DNA of 64,000 bases from assembly GCA_011109175.1 (NCBI GenBank), contig RDEW01000010.1, positions 958,796 to 1,022,795 of the forward strand. Direction: 5' to 3'. The notes below the pieces were generated by a model that made no database searches, was not told the origin of the DNA, and saw only the letters and a program-made list of their open reading frames with translations. Every line of letters begins with the position of its first letter. The first letter of the stretch is position 1. Origin of the DNA: Dicyema japonicum (taxonomy: Eukaryota > Dicyemida > Rhombozoa > Dicyemidae). A program made the position numbers and the translations under genes. Positions 56,005 through 64,000 of the stretch are shown piece by piece.

Positions 56005-56190
56005 AAAGGTTTTCATGGCTAAATGTTCCGTCTGATGACATGGATCTAACAGTTTTGGGTTCGAATCAGAAAGACGGAATTTTGTCAAGAATAAAGTGTT
56101 ATCTGCGACGGTTGGACGTGTGATGAAAATAGAAGAGGGCGAACCTACTAATTCACCTCTCTTCTATAGCGGAAATATACTTAACGGCGA
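56005..56190 (+). repeat. SINE-2 with tRNA-like head
   Basis: TTCATGGCTAAATGTTCCGT (A-box-like TGGCTAAATG) and GTTTTGGGTTCGAATCAGAA (B box GGTTCGAATC) are spaced like an internal Pol III promoter. The body beginning TGCGACGGTTGGACGTG is shared with 2615-2716, and the head (TGGATCT...GGGTTCGAATCAGA) with 60985-61060. Confidence 0.6.
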
Positions 56191-56289
56191 CCTCCAAAAA
56201 GAAAGGATACATCTCAGAGAGAACTTAGATGGACTACGGGATTTTGACTCATTAGGAACAAGTGGAGGAGGTGGACCTTAGTTTCTCGG

Positions 56290-56545
56290 GTTGCACATGA
56301 CCTCACAGGCCACTATATGGATTTACACAAGTATCTATGGAGGATTAAACAATCGTCTCCCCTACTGTGCCCATCATGTTTTCTTGACGACCAGAAGAAC
56401 TCTTCTCTTGTACGGGTCAGCCTCTGAGTTCTGCACATAACCAAATACACCTGTCGGATCTCTCAGAGCGTCCGCTCTTGGCTATGAAGTTCTTGTTAGC
56501 CACCGGTTTCTTTCACTCGAAGGTACCGGGGGTAAATAAATATCA
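56290..56545 (+). repeat. Dispersed repeat V, copy 2
   Basis: GTTAGCCACCGGTTTCTTTC to GGGGGTAAATAAA matches 46640-46685. A shorter trace (CTCTTGTTAGACACCG) occurs near 59545. Confidence 0.5.
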
Positions 56546-56734
56546 CCTCACAAACGTCAAGCCTTTAACAAGGTCATGACAACAACTAACCAACTATCAC
56601 TTTCAATTTGTATCACTTTTTTCACAATAGTATAGAGAACGACTTTCCTTTCAACAAAATATGAATTTGGAAAATATATATTTTCTGGGAGATCGAAATC
56701 TACAGTTTTGGAAATGTTCGTTAATCGTTGAATT

Positions 56735-57546
56735 TTTTTTTAATATTTAAACAATAGAAGTCAGGTAGTTGCCGCCCTCACTGCGTGGCTGTTCCCTCTC
56801 AAAATTGCGAGCGAAATTCGCTCAAATAGCCAGCGGCGTTCACGGAGATCTCCAGTGCATGAGGTGATCCGGTTTCCAAGACGTCCGAAAAACTCGAGTG
56901 TAGAGGGGGAGTAGGATCCGGAAGTCTCCATAGCAAGGGGAACAAATTTGACATCATCGGGAAGGTCGACGTATTTAACGAGTTTGGCCTTCTCCGCCTT
57001 TACGGATGCTGAACAGGCCCTTGTAGCACTCTCGTGAAGATTTTTCTGGGCGAACGTGTCTGTACATGTCACATCCCAAACCAGTGGTTTCCCGGCCTCA
57101 AATGGAAATATGGTCATCCCGTCCGGTCGTTTCCCGTCACTTCTGCATAACCCGACCGGTTCAAGAATGGCCGAGTATCCAGCAGCATCCATAGCTCGCC
57201 TGACAATTTCATTCAGAGCCTTGTGCCTTGGGGATCTGCCAGCGCTCCTCCTGCAGGCGAGAGGGTGCAGGCCATAGCAGTCTATCAGGATGCCACATCG
57301 GCACGGGTGAGGTACACATACTTTTAGTCCCAGCCGCAGAGAGATACCAGTTCTAACGCATTCATCATCCAGAAAAGTGCCCAAAGCTCCATTGGGGATG
57401 GCGTTTAGCCAAGCTCCGCTCTCAGGGGAAGCCCCCGAAAGCAAACAAGCGCGTCGGTGCTGATTGGCAGATTCCAGTAGGAGTCCAAATGATTTCCAGC
57501 ATAATAAGTTGTCCAGGTTTCGCTGGCGATCTTGGGAAAGAGGCAT
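56735..57546 (-). mobile_element. Family R LINE, intact 261-codon C-terminal half
   Basis: A single uninterrupted minus-strand frame holds RRACLLSGASPESGAWLNAI, LDDECVRTGISLRLGLKVC, the CCHC knuckle (CRCGILID, YGLHPLAC, RSPRH) and the nuclease LCRSDGKRPDGMTIFPFEAG with LVWDVTC (PD-x14-D). Then come VPLAMETSGSYSPSTLEFF and LFERISLAILRGNSHAVRA, ending at 56761. The 3' tail and A-run are at 56735-56760. It is 5'-truncated at about 57550, just before the knuckle domain. The unbroken frame makes it one of the youngest insertions here. A shorter copy of the same subfamily sits in the hAT at 23.1 kb. Confidence 0.9.
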
Positions 57547-57550
57547 TGTT

Positions 57551-58913
57551 GAATTATATTAGCGAATCATCAAAGCAGGATAAAAGTTTATCTTTGAGTA
57601 ATGATAAGTGAAATATATAAATCTTCAAATTAATGTTAAAAATTTTATACAAAGTCCTGCAAAGAATTGTGTCCACAATGGTTATCTTTATGCATCTCTG
57701 GCAATTATCTCCATCTTGTGATTATGTTTGGAATCTTCAAGATAGAGCTTTCCGTCTATCAGAAGGAAGTTTTCAGCATTCTTTTTTAAGTTTATACTTC
57801 CTATCTGATGATACCTCAATTTCTTGTAATTCGAATATCCATTTTAGCATGTTATCATTCCGTTGTTAGTTATGATCGATTTATTAGACATCAAAACGAT
57901 TTGCTACTTTTTTGATTTTATTGTCAAAAAGTTCAAAATTTTACCAGGAACCGATGAAATGTGAGGAAAAGGTTCAATCCTTGCAGTTGTTGGAATCTCA
58001 ATTAGAGTGATAAAATATCCTTTTTCACTCCATTCTATCACTGAAGACACTTGAGACAATTTGATCACCTGCCCCCATTCTAGTAGAACAAGAGAAGAGG
58101 TGGATTAAATCATTAAGTAGTCACATGACACAATTCTCGCAGTTGAGACTTACACTTGCCCTCATTATAATCTTTAATGCCTTCTAGCAATTGTTATTGG
58201 AGGTCACTGATATGACAATGCCTAGTGGCCCTGTAGATCCAAGCATCTTATTTTTTTCCATAGTTAATTGATTTTGATCGAATTTTTCTGATTTGCAGGT
58301 TTTTGAGTGTAACTTTCTGACGAAGCTATCCAAGTAATCCCTTATAAGATCTTTAACTTATTTACTCCCCGATCAATTTCCCTGTGAGAACAAGGTATAT
58401 TTAATTTTCTAAACTGACCTAAATATTATTGATATAATAATTATTACAAAGTAGAACGGCCAATTTGCTGGTAAGCTAGTTGGTTGGCCAGATTGGTAGA
58501 GATTCGATATTCTCCGCCATAAATAAATGGCAACTACCAATCGAATTTTTAGTTGAACAGTTTTTAAAAGCAAAAAATGTAATATTTAATATCGATTAAA
58601 AAATTTCTAGTCTTAATTTTAAAGCATATGACCCAATTATATTTTTACTCAACCACTTGAAGTTTTTTTACCGATTCAATCAATGCTAAAGATATCTAGA
58701 AATTGGTTCAAAGTTGATGAAAGAACTTAACATTTCTCCTGAATCCTCATACACTATCAAAATAAAAACGCAGTCAAGGACTTTCTTCTCTTGTAGCTAA
58801 CCAGTCCTGTACAATGGGGACACGTACGACCCAAGATTAACAATTAGGCTAGCGATGATACTAAATGAATGGTTAATGATAATTTACGACAGCTGCTCTG
58901 ATTTTCTAATTAT
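57551..58913. other. No gene recognised
   Basis: A plus frame at 57633-57869 (LQRIVSTMVIFMHLWQLSPS) is not assignable. The remainder is AT-rich without visible repeats. Confidence 0.3.
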
Positions 58914-59165
58914 ATGCGAAATCATCTATTGCTGTATTCATCATATGGATTAGATTCGATAATGGAAGATGTTGTGTTATTTGTAAATAAGGAGGACGAG
59001 AAGACATGCCTAATGTTAAAGTAGTTAGGAGATGCAATTTTGACTGTTTTAATGGAAAATGCTATATTTACGACGCAGAGCAGCAAAATTATGAAAATGC
59101 CAAAAAGTTTTGATACAAAATTGGTGGAGACATAGCAAATACTAAATACCGATTCTATATATAAA
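58914..59165 (+). CDS. C-type-lectin-like segment
   Basis: A plus-strand frame reads CNFDCFNGKCYIYDAEQQNY and ENAKKF, then a TGA at 59111 where Cys is expected, then YKIGGDIANT. This is the start of a C-type lectin-like fold (C..G.CY......W..A..FC...GG.LA). Upstream frames from an ATG at 58914 join if a 14-bp GT-AG gap at 59015-59028 is removed, which is shorter than the other introns here and doubtful. The C-terminal half of the domain (WIG, second Cys pair) is not found, because LINE sequence begins at about 59190. It is a truncated gene or an incomplete exon. Confidence 0.4.
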
Positions 59166-59189
59166 AAACTTCAGCTTACATGAGACCTG

Positions 59190-59450
59190 GAATGAGATAA
59201 GCTTTCCATGTGTTGTCTATCGGAAACTAAAATAGAAGACAACGGAACACTGCAAATAGGAAATTACTGTCTGATTACCTTCCCAACAACCTGTAGTCAA
59301 TATGGACTTTGATTTGCAATCCATCCAACAATTTACGATCGCATATACCGGGTGTGGTCCGTCTCGGATAGAATAGTTGTGCTACAAATTAAATGGGGAA
59401 CCAGCTTGGAAGAAAACAAATTAATGGCTACAAATTAAAGGATGTGTGGT
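59190..59450 (+). pseudogene. LINE APE endonuclease N-terminal fragment
   Basis: Reads LSMCCLSETKIEDNGTLQIG, matching the ...CLQETK catalytic-Glu motif. Then comes FAIHPTIYDRIYRVWSVSDR and IVVLQIKWGT, matching the G.G.A...........DR...L.I strands. In-frame TGA codons at 59176, 59188 and 59310 occupy positions where Arg or Gly would be expected. Nothing follows from the rest of the element. Confidence 0.6.
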
Positions 59451-59855
59451 AAGATACTGAACGTGGCAAAAGGAAAATAATTAATTTATTATTTTCCGAG
59501 AGTGCTTATTAATAATTTATTGCTGCCGAACTGCGCTGCTATTAAGCTCTTGTTAGACACCGCTATTCAAATGGATATTTTTTCCGCGATTTGAAAGCTT
59601 TTTGTAATTGAACAAAGATAAGTGAGAAATGTCCAATTCTCAAATTTCCTGAGTTTTTAGAAGTATTTTTACTTTTCTTAAACACGGAAAATCAGGAATA
59701 AAAGATTAGAGTGATACGAGAGGTGACTAAAAATAATCCATTTTAATGATTAGTTGATAGAATACAGATTTAACAAGTAAAACGTTGAAGACTGGACGAT
59801 AAAACAGGTAGAAGTGATTCCGAAAAAATAGTTTGACTAATATCTTCTCACTTTG
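59451..59855. other. No recognisable feature
   Basis: AT-rich spacer; a short trace of repeat V near 59545. Confidence 0.3.
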
Positions 59856-59859
59856 CTAA

Positions 59860-60240
59860 ATATTAACATGAAACATACTTCTTTGGATTTATTGTGTGAA
59901 TTTTCGATGGAAACAAATTGGGTTAGAATGATGGTTTCTTTACTTTTAATAGGTGATTGTTGGGGTTCTATGGTAGAATCATTTATTCCACCTTGGTGGT
60001 GCGTGAGTTCAGCTCTTCATATGGTTTTTCTATTTACCAGCAGAATAACTATGTTCCGTTGAGGGAGGTGAGCTTTGAGCTCGATTTCCTGCTCATTGTC
60101 AATAATAACGACGTAATAAAGCTCAGTGCATAAAAGCTCTACTTTTCCTTGAGTTCCTTTTCCAGCAAAAAATAGGTACCCGTGGTTATCATAGTTCCCA
60201 ACCATTCATAGTCTATAAGATTGGATAAACGACTAGTTAC
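59860..60240 (-). CDS. Possible host exons on the minus strand
   Basis: The minus frame 60205-60017 reads LFFAGKGTQGKVELLCTELY, YVVIIDNEQEIELKAHLPQR and NIVILLV. A 24-bp GTGGAA...CCATAG gap lower down joins KNPNNHLLKVKK in frame with LNSRTTK. Alternating hydrophobic residues suggest beta strands. I do not recognise the protein. The plus strand is open over 59853-60062 but is less protein-like. Confidence 0.3.
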
Positions 60241-60429
60241 TAATTCTTGACGTTAAAGTATTCCAAAAGAACAAATATAGGTGTACCACCTGCTTTTAGA
60301 CCAAATAAATCTTTTTCGACAAATAAATAGGATTTTTGGAATTCCATTGCTCATTTCTGGAGAAAAAATTTGTATGCCTGAGCGCGCCATGTGATGTCAT
60401 GTGGCAATTTCATTGAAGATTAATCTTTT

Positions 60430-60495
60430 TTCCTTCTAGTGGCGTCATCGGATCCACTTTACTCAGGAGACATCCGAGTCTGGTACTTATTCTTG
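60430..60495 (-). repeat. Dispersed repeat IV, copy 2
   Basis: Reverse complement of the 55050-55110 block: CTCCTGAGTAAAGTGGATCC and GATGACGCCACTAG in minus sense. Confidence 0.6.
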
Positions 60496-60522
60496 ATATG
60501 AGACAAAGGGTGTGTCTTTCCT

Positions 60523-60840
60523 ATGCTGAGCTATAAATATTGTGGCTTTTGTGAAAGGCTGTTAGAAGACAGACACATTCAGGCGAACTGTAAATTATTT
60601 TACGGCTATTATTCCAAACAATCCATACATGTCCACCACTTAAGGGATTCTTTAGTAAGTGATTTGTATATCTTTCCCATTGGAGACCATTGGAAAGGAC
60701 AGCTCTGGAGTTCTTCTTCTAAGCCTACAGCCAAGACCACCCATGTATGCAAATCCTTTAAGAAGAGAAAAATTATGCCAACGAGTGCAATCATCCATCC
60801 CTTAGTAATGATGTCATCCATCTACTTACAGCACCAATAA
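60523..60840. other. Family L 3'-end trace and unassigned frames
   Basis: GAGCTATAAATATTGTGGCT at 60527-60546 resembles the family L 3' end (GGGCTATAAATATTATGGCT at 26872). The rest is open on both strands: plus 105 codons (Cys/His-rich start YKYCGFCERLLEDRHIQANC), minus 70 codons with one hydrophobic segment. I cannot decide whether either is a gene. Confidence 0.25.
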
Positions 60841-60984
60841 TAGGGGTCGTCTGAAACAGATACACAATTATTTTCTACGAGAACCATCAGAATGCGGTGA
60901 TAATAAAATACCTCCAATAGACCAATCGGAATTAATTAAAAATTTATTAAATTCACAAATAAAATTATTGAACGAGGTAGGAAT

Positions 60985-61150
60985 TATATACCGTAATGGA
61001 TCTGAAAATCGTGGGTTCGAATCAGATAGATGGACTTTTCAGTGAAGGCCAATTCTCGTCAAGAAGATCTCACCAGTGACGCGATGAGTTCTTTTCTTAC
61101 GACACAGTTGTCGTAAGGACCTATATCGGAGAAGGGGATTGAGAACGTGA
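60985..61150 (+). repeat. SINE-2 head, copy
   Basis: TGGATCTGAAAATCGTGGGT and TTCGAATCAGATAGATGGA match the tRNA-like head at 56038-56080, including the B box. GTCAAGAA follows in both. The body then diverges. Confidence 0.55.
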
Positions 61151-61425
61151 TAATATGAAGATTTTTTGTTTGTTTCTTATGTTCCTCCTCTTCTCTTTAA
61201 TACCAAGGAGTTTGAATTGTCATCGTGCACCATGTGGCTCACCATCTCTGGTGGGCTAGATATAATCATAAATTATATCAGAAAAGGACCATAAGTTAAC
61301 AACCAGAAAAGTTCCCCCTGGCACTTTTTTCAAGTCCGAGCATGCGAAAATCGCTGAGGGAGGCTGAAATCACCTGAATTGTTTCATTCTGGTAATGACT
61401 GTCTTTTCTGGTTCATTGAATTTAA
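61151..61425 (-). repeat. Dispersed repeat III, copy 3 (longest)
   Basis: Reverse complement of 47779-48045: TGAACCAGAAAAGACAGTCA, then GGTGATTTCAGCCTCCCTCA, TCCAGGGGGAACTTTTCTGG-like bases and the CACCAGAGATGGTGAGCCAC block. The far end carries the GTTCCTCCTCTTCTCTTTAA tail. Confidence 0.7.
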
Positions 61426-61569
61426 TTTAATAGTATTTTGGACTTTCCAATCCGTATCTCTATTTAACGTCTTGTTGGGATTCAACATGGAAGAACACTT
61501 TCTCTAATGGGAATTTGTTCAAGTCACCGTTGCTCGCGGGTTCCGCAGCAAAATTGAAAAGGAAGAAGT

Positions 61570-61800
61570 AACATGTCATCGTGGACCGGTTCGTTTTCCA
61601 GCTGATCTCCACTGAGACGTCTGGCGTTAATGGCTCGAGCACGTCTGAGTCTATCAAGTTAATCAGATGGCATGCTGGGAAGGGTGAATGACGCAAAGGC
61701 TTTTCCAAAACAGTGGGCTCGCGATTATAAGAGGTAACTCCCATTGTGTGCTCAATGCCTTTAGGCCATATTGGACAACTTTACTTAAAATTATGCGTAA
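61570..61800 (+). pseudogene. Family R LINE C-terminal remnant
   Basis: The plus strand reads ISTETSGVNGSSTSESIKLI (the ETSG block) and, after frame changes, LAIIRGNSHCVLNAF (the final IRGNS block), with AT-rich sequence after it. The plus reading explains the region better than the 94-codon minus frame 61744-61460. Confidence 0.55.
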
Positions 61801-64000
61801 TAAATTGATTTAATGACATGTCTTCTTGGTCTACATTTCTGGAACCTTATTTCTTCTTTCAACATTCGAATTCTGTAAGAAAAAAAACTAGCGCCTGAAA
61901 TTACTATGAGAATGAAAAGTTCGCTTATCTAGGAGATCACATTGTTGACTCTTCTACTGGTGTGCAGCAAGTTGACCCCCTTGGACCTCTTTCCCTTAAT
62001 ATTGACCGCTAAATATATGGTTCTGATTATTTTAGGCACGTTTTCTTAGATTCGTACTCCATGTGATACCACAGTAGTTGACGATTGTTTTTGTGGTATT
62101 GATTATGTAGAGAATCTGATGTTGAAGAAGAGCTTTTGTATTGTTGAATGAAACCTTCATGAAGTTGAGTTTTTTATGGTAAAAGAGTAAAAATTGTTCT
62201 CGTGTTGTTCCAGTCATAAGTAAGTCGGACAACTCACAATACTTCAACGGGATTTCTTTCGACGTGAATAGAGTTGTGCGTGATTTTTCATAGCTTGTGG
62301 TCAGAAAGGTTCTAAGTACGTGCTTAAACGATCTAACAGATCTTACAAATGTGATCTAACAGATCTTGTGTCTATGAGCATTGATCCCTGAATGCGAGGA
62401 TTATTTCGTCTTTGTAAGAGAGAATCAAGTATTGAGAATGCTAGGTGACAGTAGTAATGACGAAGGTAGTGACTGACACCGAAGATTTTGACGCGACCAT
62501 TCCTCTCTGTCAGCTTAGGTAGCTCAGAATAAGCTTTTAAATTTTTTACGAGGAACATAAGACATCAATCTGTAAGAGAAAACAGAATTCTGTGATCTCA
62601 CATGCTTCATGATCGGGAGATCGGAAAACTTACAGTTTGCATAGTGTTCCGATTAATTGACATGTTGAATATCCATGTTAAGACCCGATTGCGTAGGGAC
62701 ACATACTGGAATTTGAATATCGTTGGAACGACTGAATAGATGGACTTTAGTTTTAAAATCATCTTTTCAACCTCCTCTACTGCGAGAACTAATTTGGTAA
62801 CGACCTGTTTGGGGTTGATCGAGACAAGGGGAAAACCCTCAACTAGTTGTTGGTAATAATTTCACACGTGATAATATTATGTAAAGATTTGTGAAATAAA
62901 AATATTTAAAATCATAATATTTAAATTTATTAAAATAAAAAAAATTATTAAATATTAAAGTTTTGTTTATGACTTGCTTGTTTGGTTGCAAGGTCCTCGT
63001 TATTCAATAGTAATGACGTGGGAAAGAATTGCAACAAAGTACCACAAGGGTTATCTGAAACAATTGGGGGTAGATAGGAAGCTCCAGGCCTATCTACAGT
63101 CACTGTATTAAATCGGACCCTAGAAACCCTGACACAGGAGTATAGGAGATAGAGCCCGGAGAAGCCAAATAGAGTTCAATTGGACAAGGCTCTCTCAGAG
63201 TTGTTTCAACAACCAGAATTGAACTCGCCTGGGAAGTGCTGTCGTCAGACAGTCGAGGAAGGTTGTTGGTGATTAAATATTAAATTTTTATTGTTGGTTA
63301 AATAAAGTGGGTATTAAAATTTTGTTGAAAAAAGTCAAGTTCTCATCAATTTAAGAAAAATTTGGTACCAATCTCAATCTCTACTAAAGAACCACAATTA
63401 CACCCTGTCAACCTATAGGTGCCACTAACAATATGAGTAACACACACCAATAATCAACATCATAGTCCGACTTTCCGTAAACTCCACTTCGATTACCCTT
63501 ATAAACTCCCTCTTTTTATAATCTATAAGAAAAATAATACAGTCAGATTCCTCGTGTCTATTGAAAATGAGTCACTCTGAGGAATATCAATGCCGGTCAT
63601 GAATGTTTCCTAATAACTTTTACCCACCTTCATCATGAGACATCTGCCAACAATAAATTGTATAATCCATGACTCACCGTTATAGTTATTGCAGACACGT
63701 TGCAGAACTACGGACTTCAGATTCTTGAGTATCTTGTTTTTTTAATTGGTTTTAGGCGAATCTAACTTGAGTACCACTTAGCCATAAACATTTTTCATTT
63801 AAATTGAACACGTGTTGTAAAATACAACTAAAGGTAAGGTTTAATCTGTTCAGATGAGTTTTTCAGAGATTTTTCGATGCACAAAAGATGGATATTTTTT
63901 TGAATAAGGTCGATGAGTTCTTTTGCCGCCCGGGTTTCAATATCGGTCGCAAGTTCAATAACTTCATATTGACGGGATAGAGTCAACCTCGATTGAAAAG
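61801..64000. other. No gene recognised
   Basis: Long AT-rich tract with short frames. The minus frame 62247-62032 ends LYIINTTKTIVNYCGITWST, vaguely like the post-polymerase YG...W block of LINEs. A CCAGAATTGAACTCGCCTGG block at 63211-63230 carries a weak B-box-like sequence on the minus strand. I cannot support a named feature. Confidence 0.3.

Noticed and set aside
28444-59312. TGA recoded as a sense codon
   Set aside because: TGA occurs at a Gly position in the kinase, at probable Arg or Gly positions in a LINE at 59.2-59.3 kb and at a Cys position in the lectin-like segment. The inferred residues disagree, and intact frames (56.8 kb, 37.7-38.8 kb) use TGG, GGN and TGY normally. Errors or decay explain it better.
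61460-61744. 94-codon minus-strand gene
   Set aside because: The plus strand gives recognisable ETSG and IRGNS blocks of a family R C terminus over the same bases.

Overview
This is a eukaryotic, AT-rich, repeat-packed window. I see no operons, ribosome binding sites, CRISPR arrays or prokaryotic genes. Most recognisable sequence is transposable-element debris: non-LTR retrotransposons of at least three kinds, hAT DNA transposons, a D,D35E integrase remnant, tRNA-derived SINEs and several short dispersed repeats. Between them lie broken-up host genes.

The key result is that at least two host genes can be reconstructed only by removing extremely short introns. One is a Greatwall/MASTL-type AGC kinase (27920-29196, nine introns of about 17-25 bp). 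The other is an E2F transcription factor (9721-10449, introns of 25, 22 and 25 bp). All but one begin GT, end AG and restore the frame at positions where family alignments have no gap; one kinase junction is uncertain. Introns this short in an animal-type gene set match what is reported for dicyemid mesozoans, so a dicyemid (Dicyemida) is my best inference for the organism. I cannot run a search to confirm it. Further probable host exons with the same intron style occur at 12.4-14.3, 25.2-25.9, 45.7-46.2 and 54.2-54.7 kb. Weaker candidates are at 49.7, 51.6, 53.7, 58.9 and 59.9 kb.

Almost every frame break inside these genes is one missing base, usually in a mononucleotide run. The same applies to the best retrotransposon copy and to many differences between the two copies of a 3.7-kb duplication. 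Consensus undercalling of homopolymers is therefore a real possibility, and pseudogene labels here are tentative.

Layout. 1-9.6 kb: retrotransposon remnants and a SINE. 9.7-10.45: E2F. 11-12: remnants. 12.4-14.3: unidentified host gene. 15.2-16.9: LINE, hAT and RLE remnants. 16.87-20.58: copy A of a long duplication. 20.8-25.1: RLE fragments, a hAT element with its own nested insertion, a gag-like ORF1 and an integrase. 25.2-25.9: possible host gene. 26-26.9: LINE ends. 27.9-29.2: MASTL-like kinase. 29.8-33.7: LINEs. 35.8-38.9: the best RLE retrotransposon. 39.55-43.75: copy B of the duplication. 44-45.5: LINE. 45.7-46.2: coiled-coil host gene. 47.3-49.2: RLE element split by a hAT-like insertion. 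49.3-52.8: SINE and LINE remnants plus possible exons. 53.7-54.7: possible membrane-protein genes. 55-64: repeats, an intact RLE 3' half (56.7-57.5), a C-type-lectin-like segment, and long stretches with nothing I recognise.

The elements are named here as family R (restriction-like-endonuclease LINE with a CCHC knuckle), family L (LINE with APE-type endonuclease and a (TAA)n 3' end) and family J (Jockey/CR1-like). Most copies are short 3' fragments, as expected from 5'-truncated target-primed insertion.
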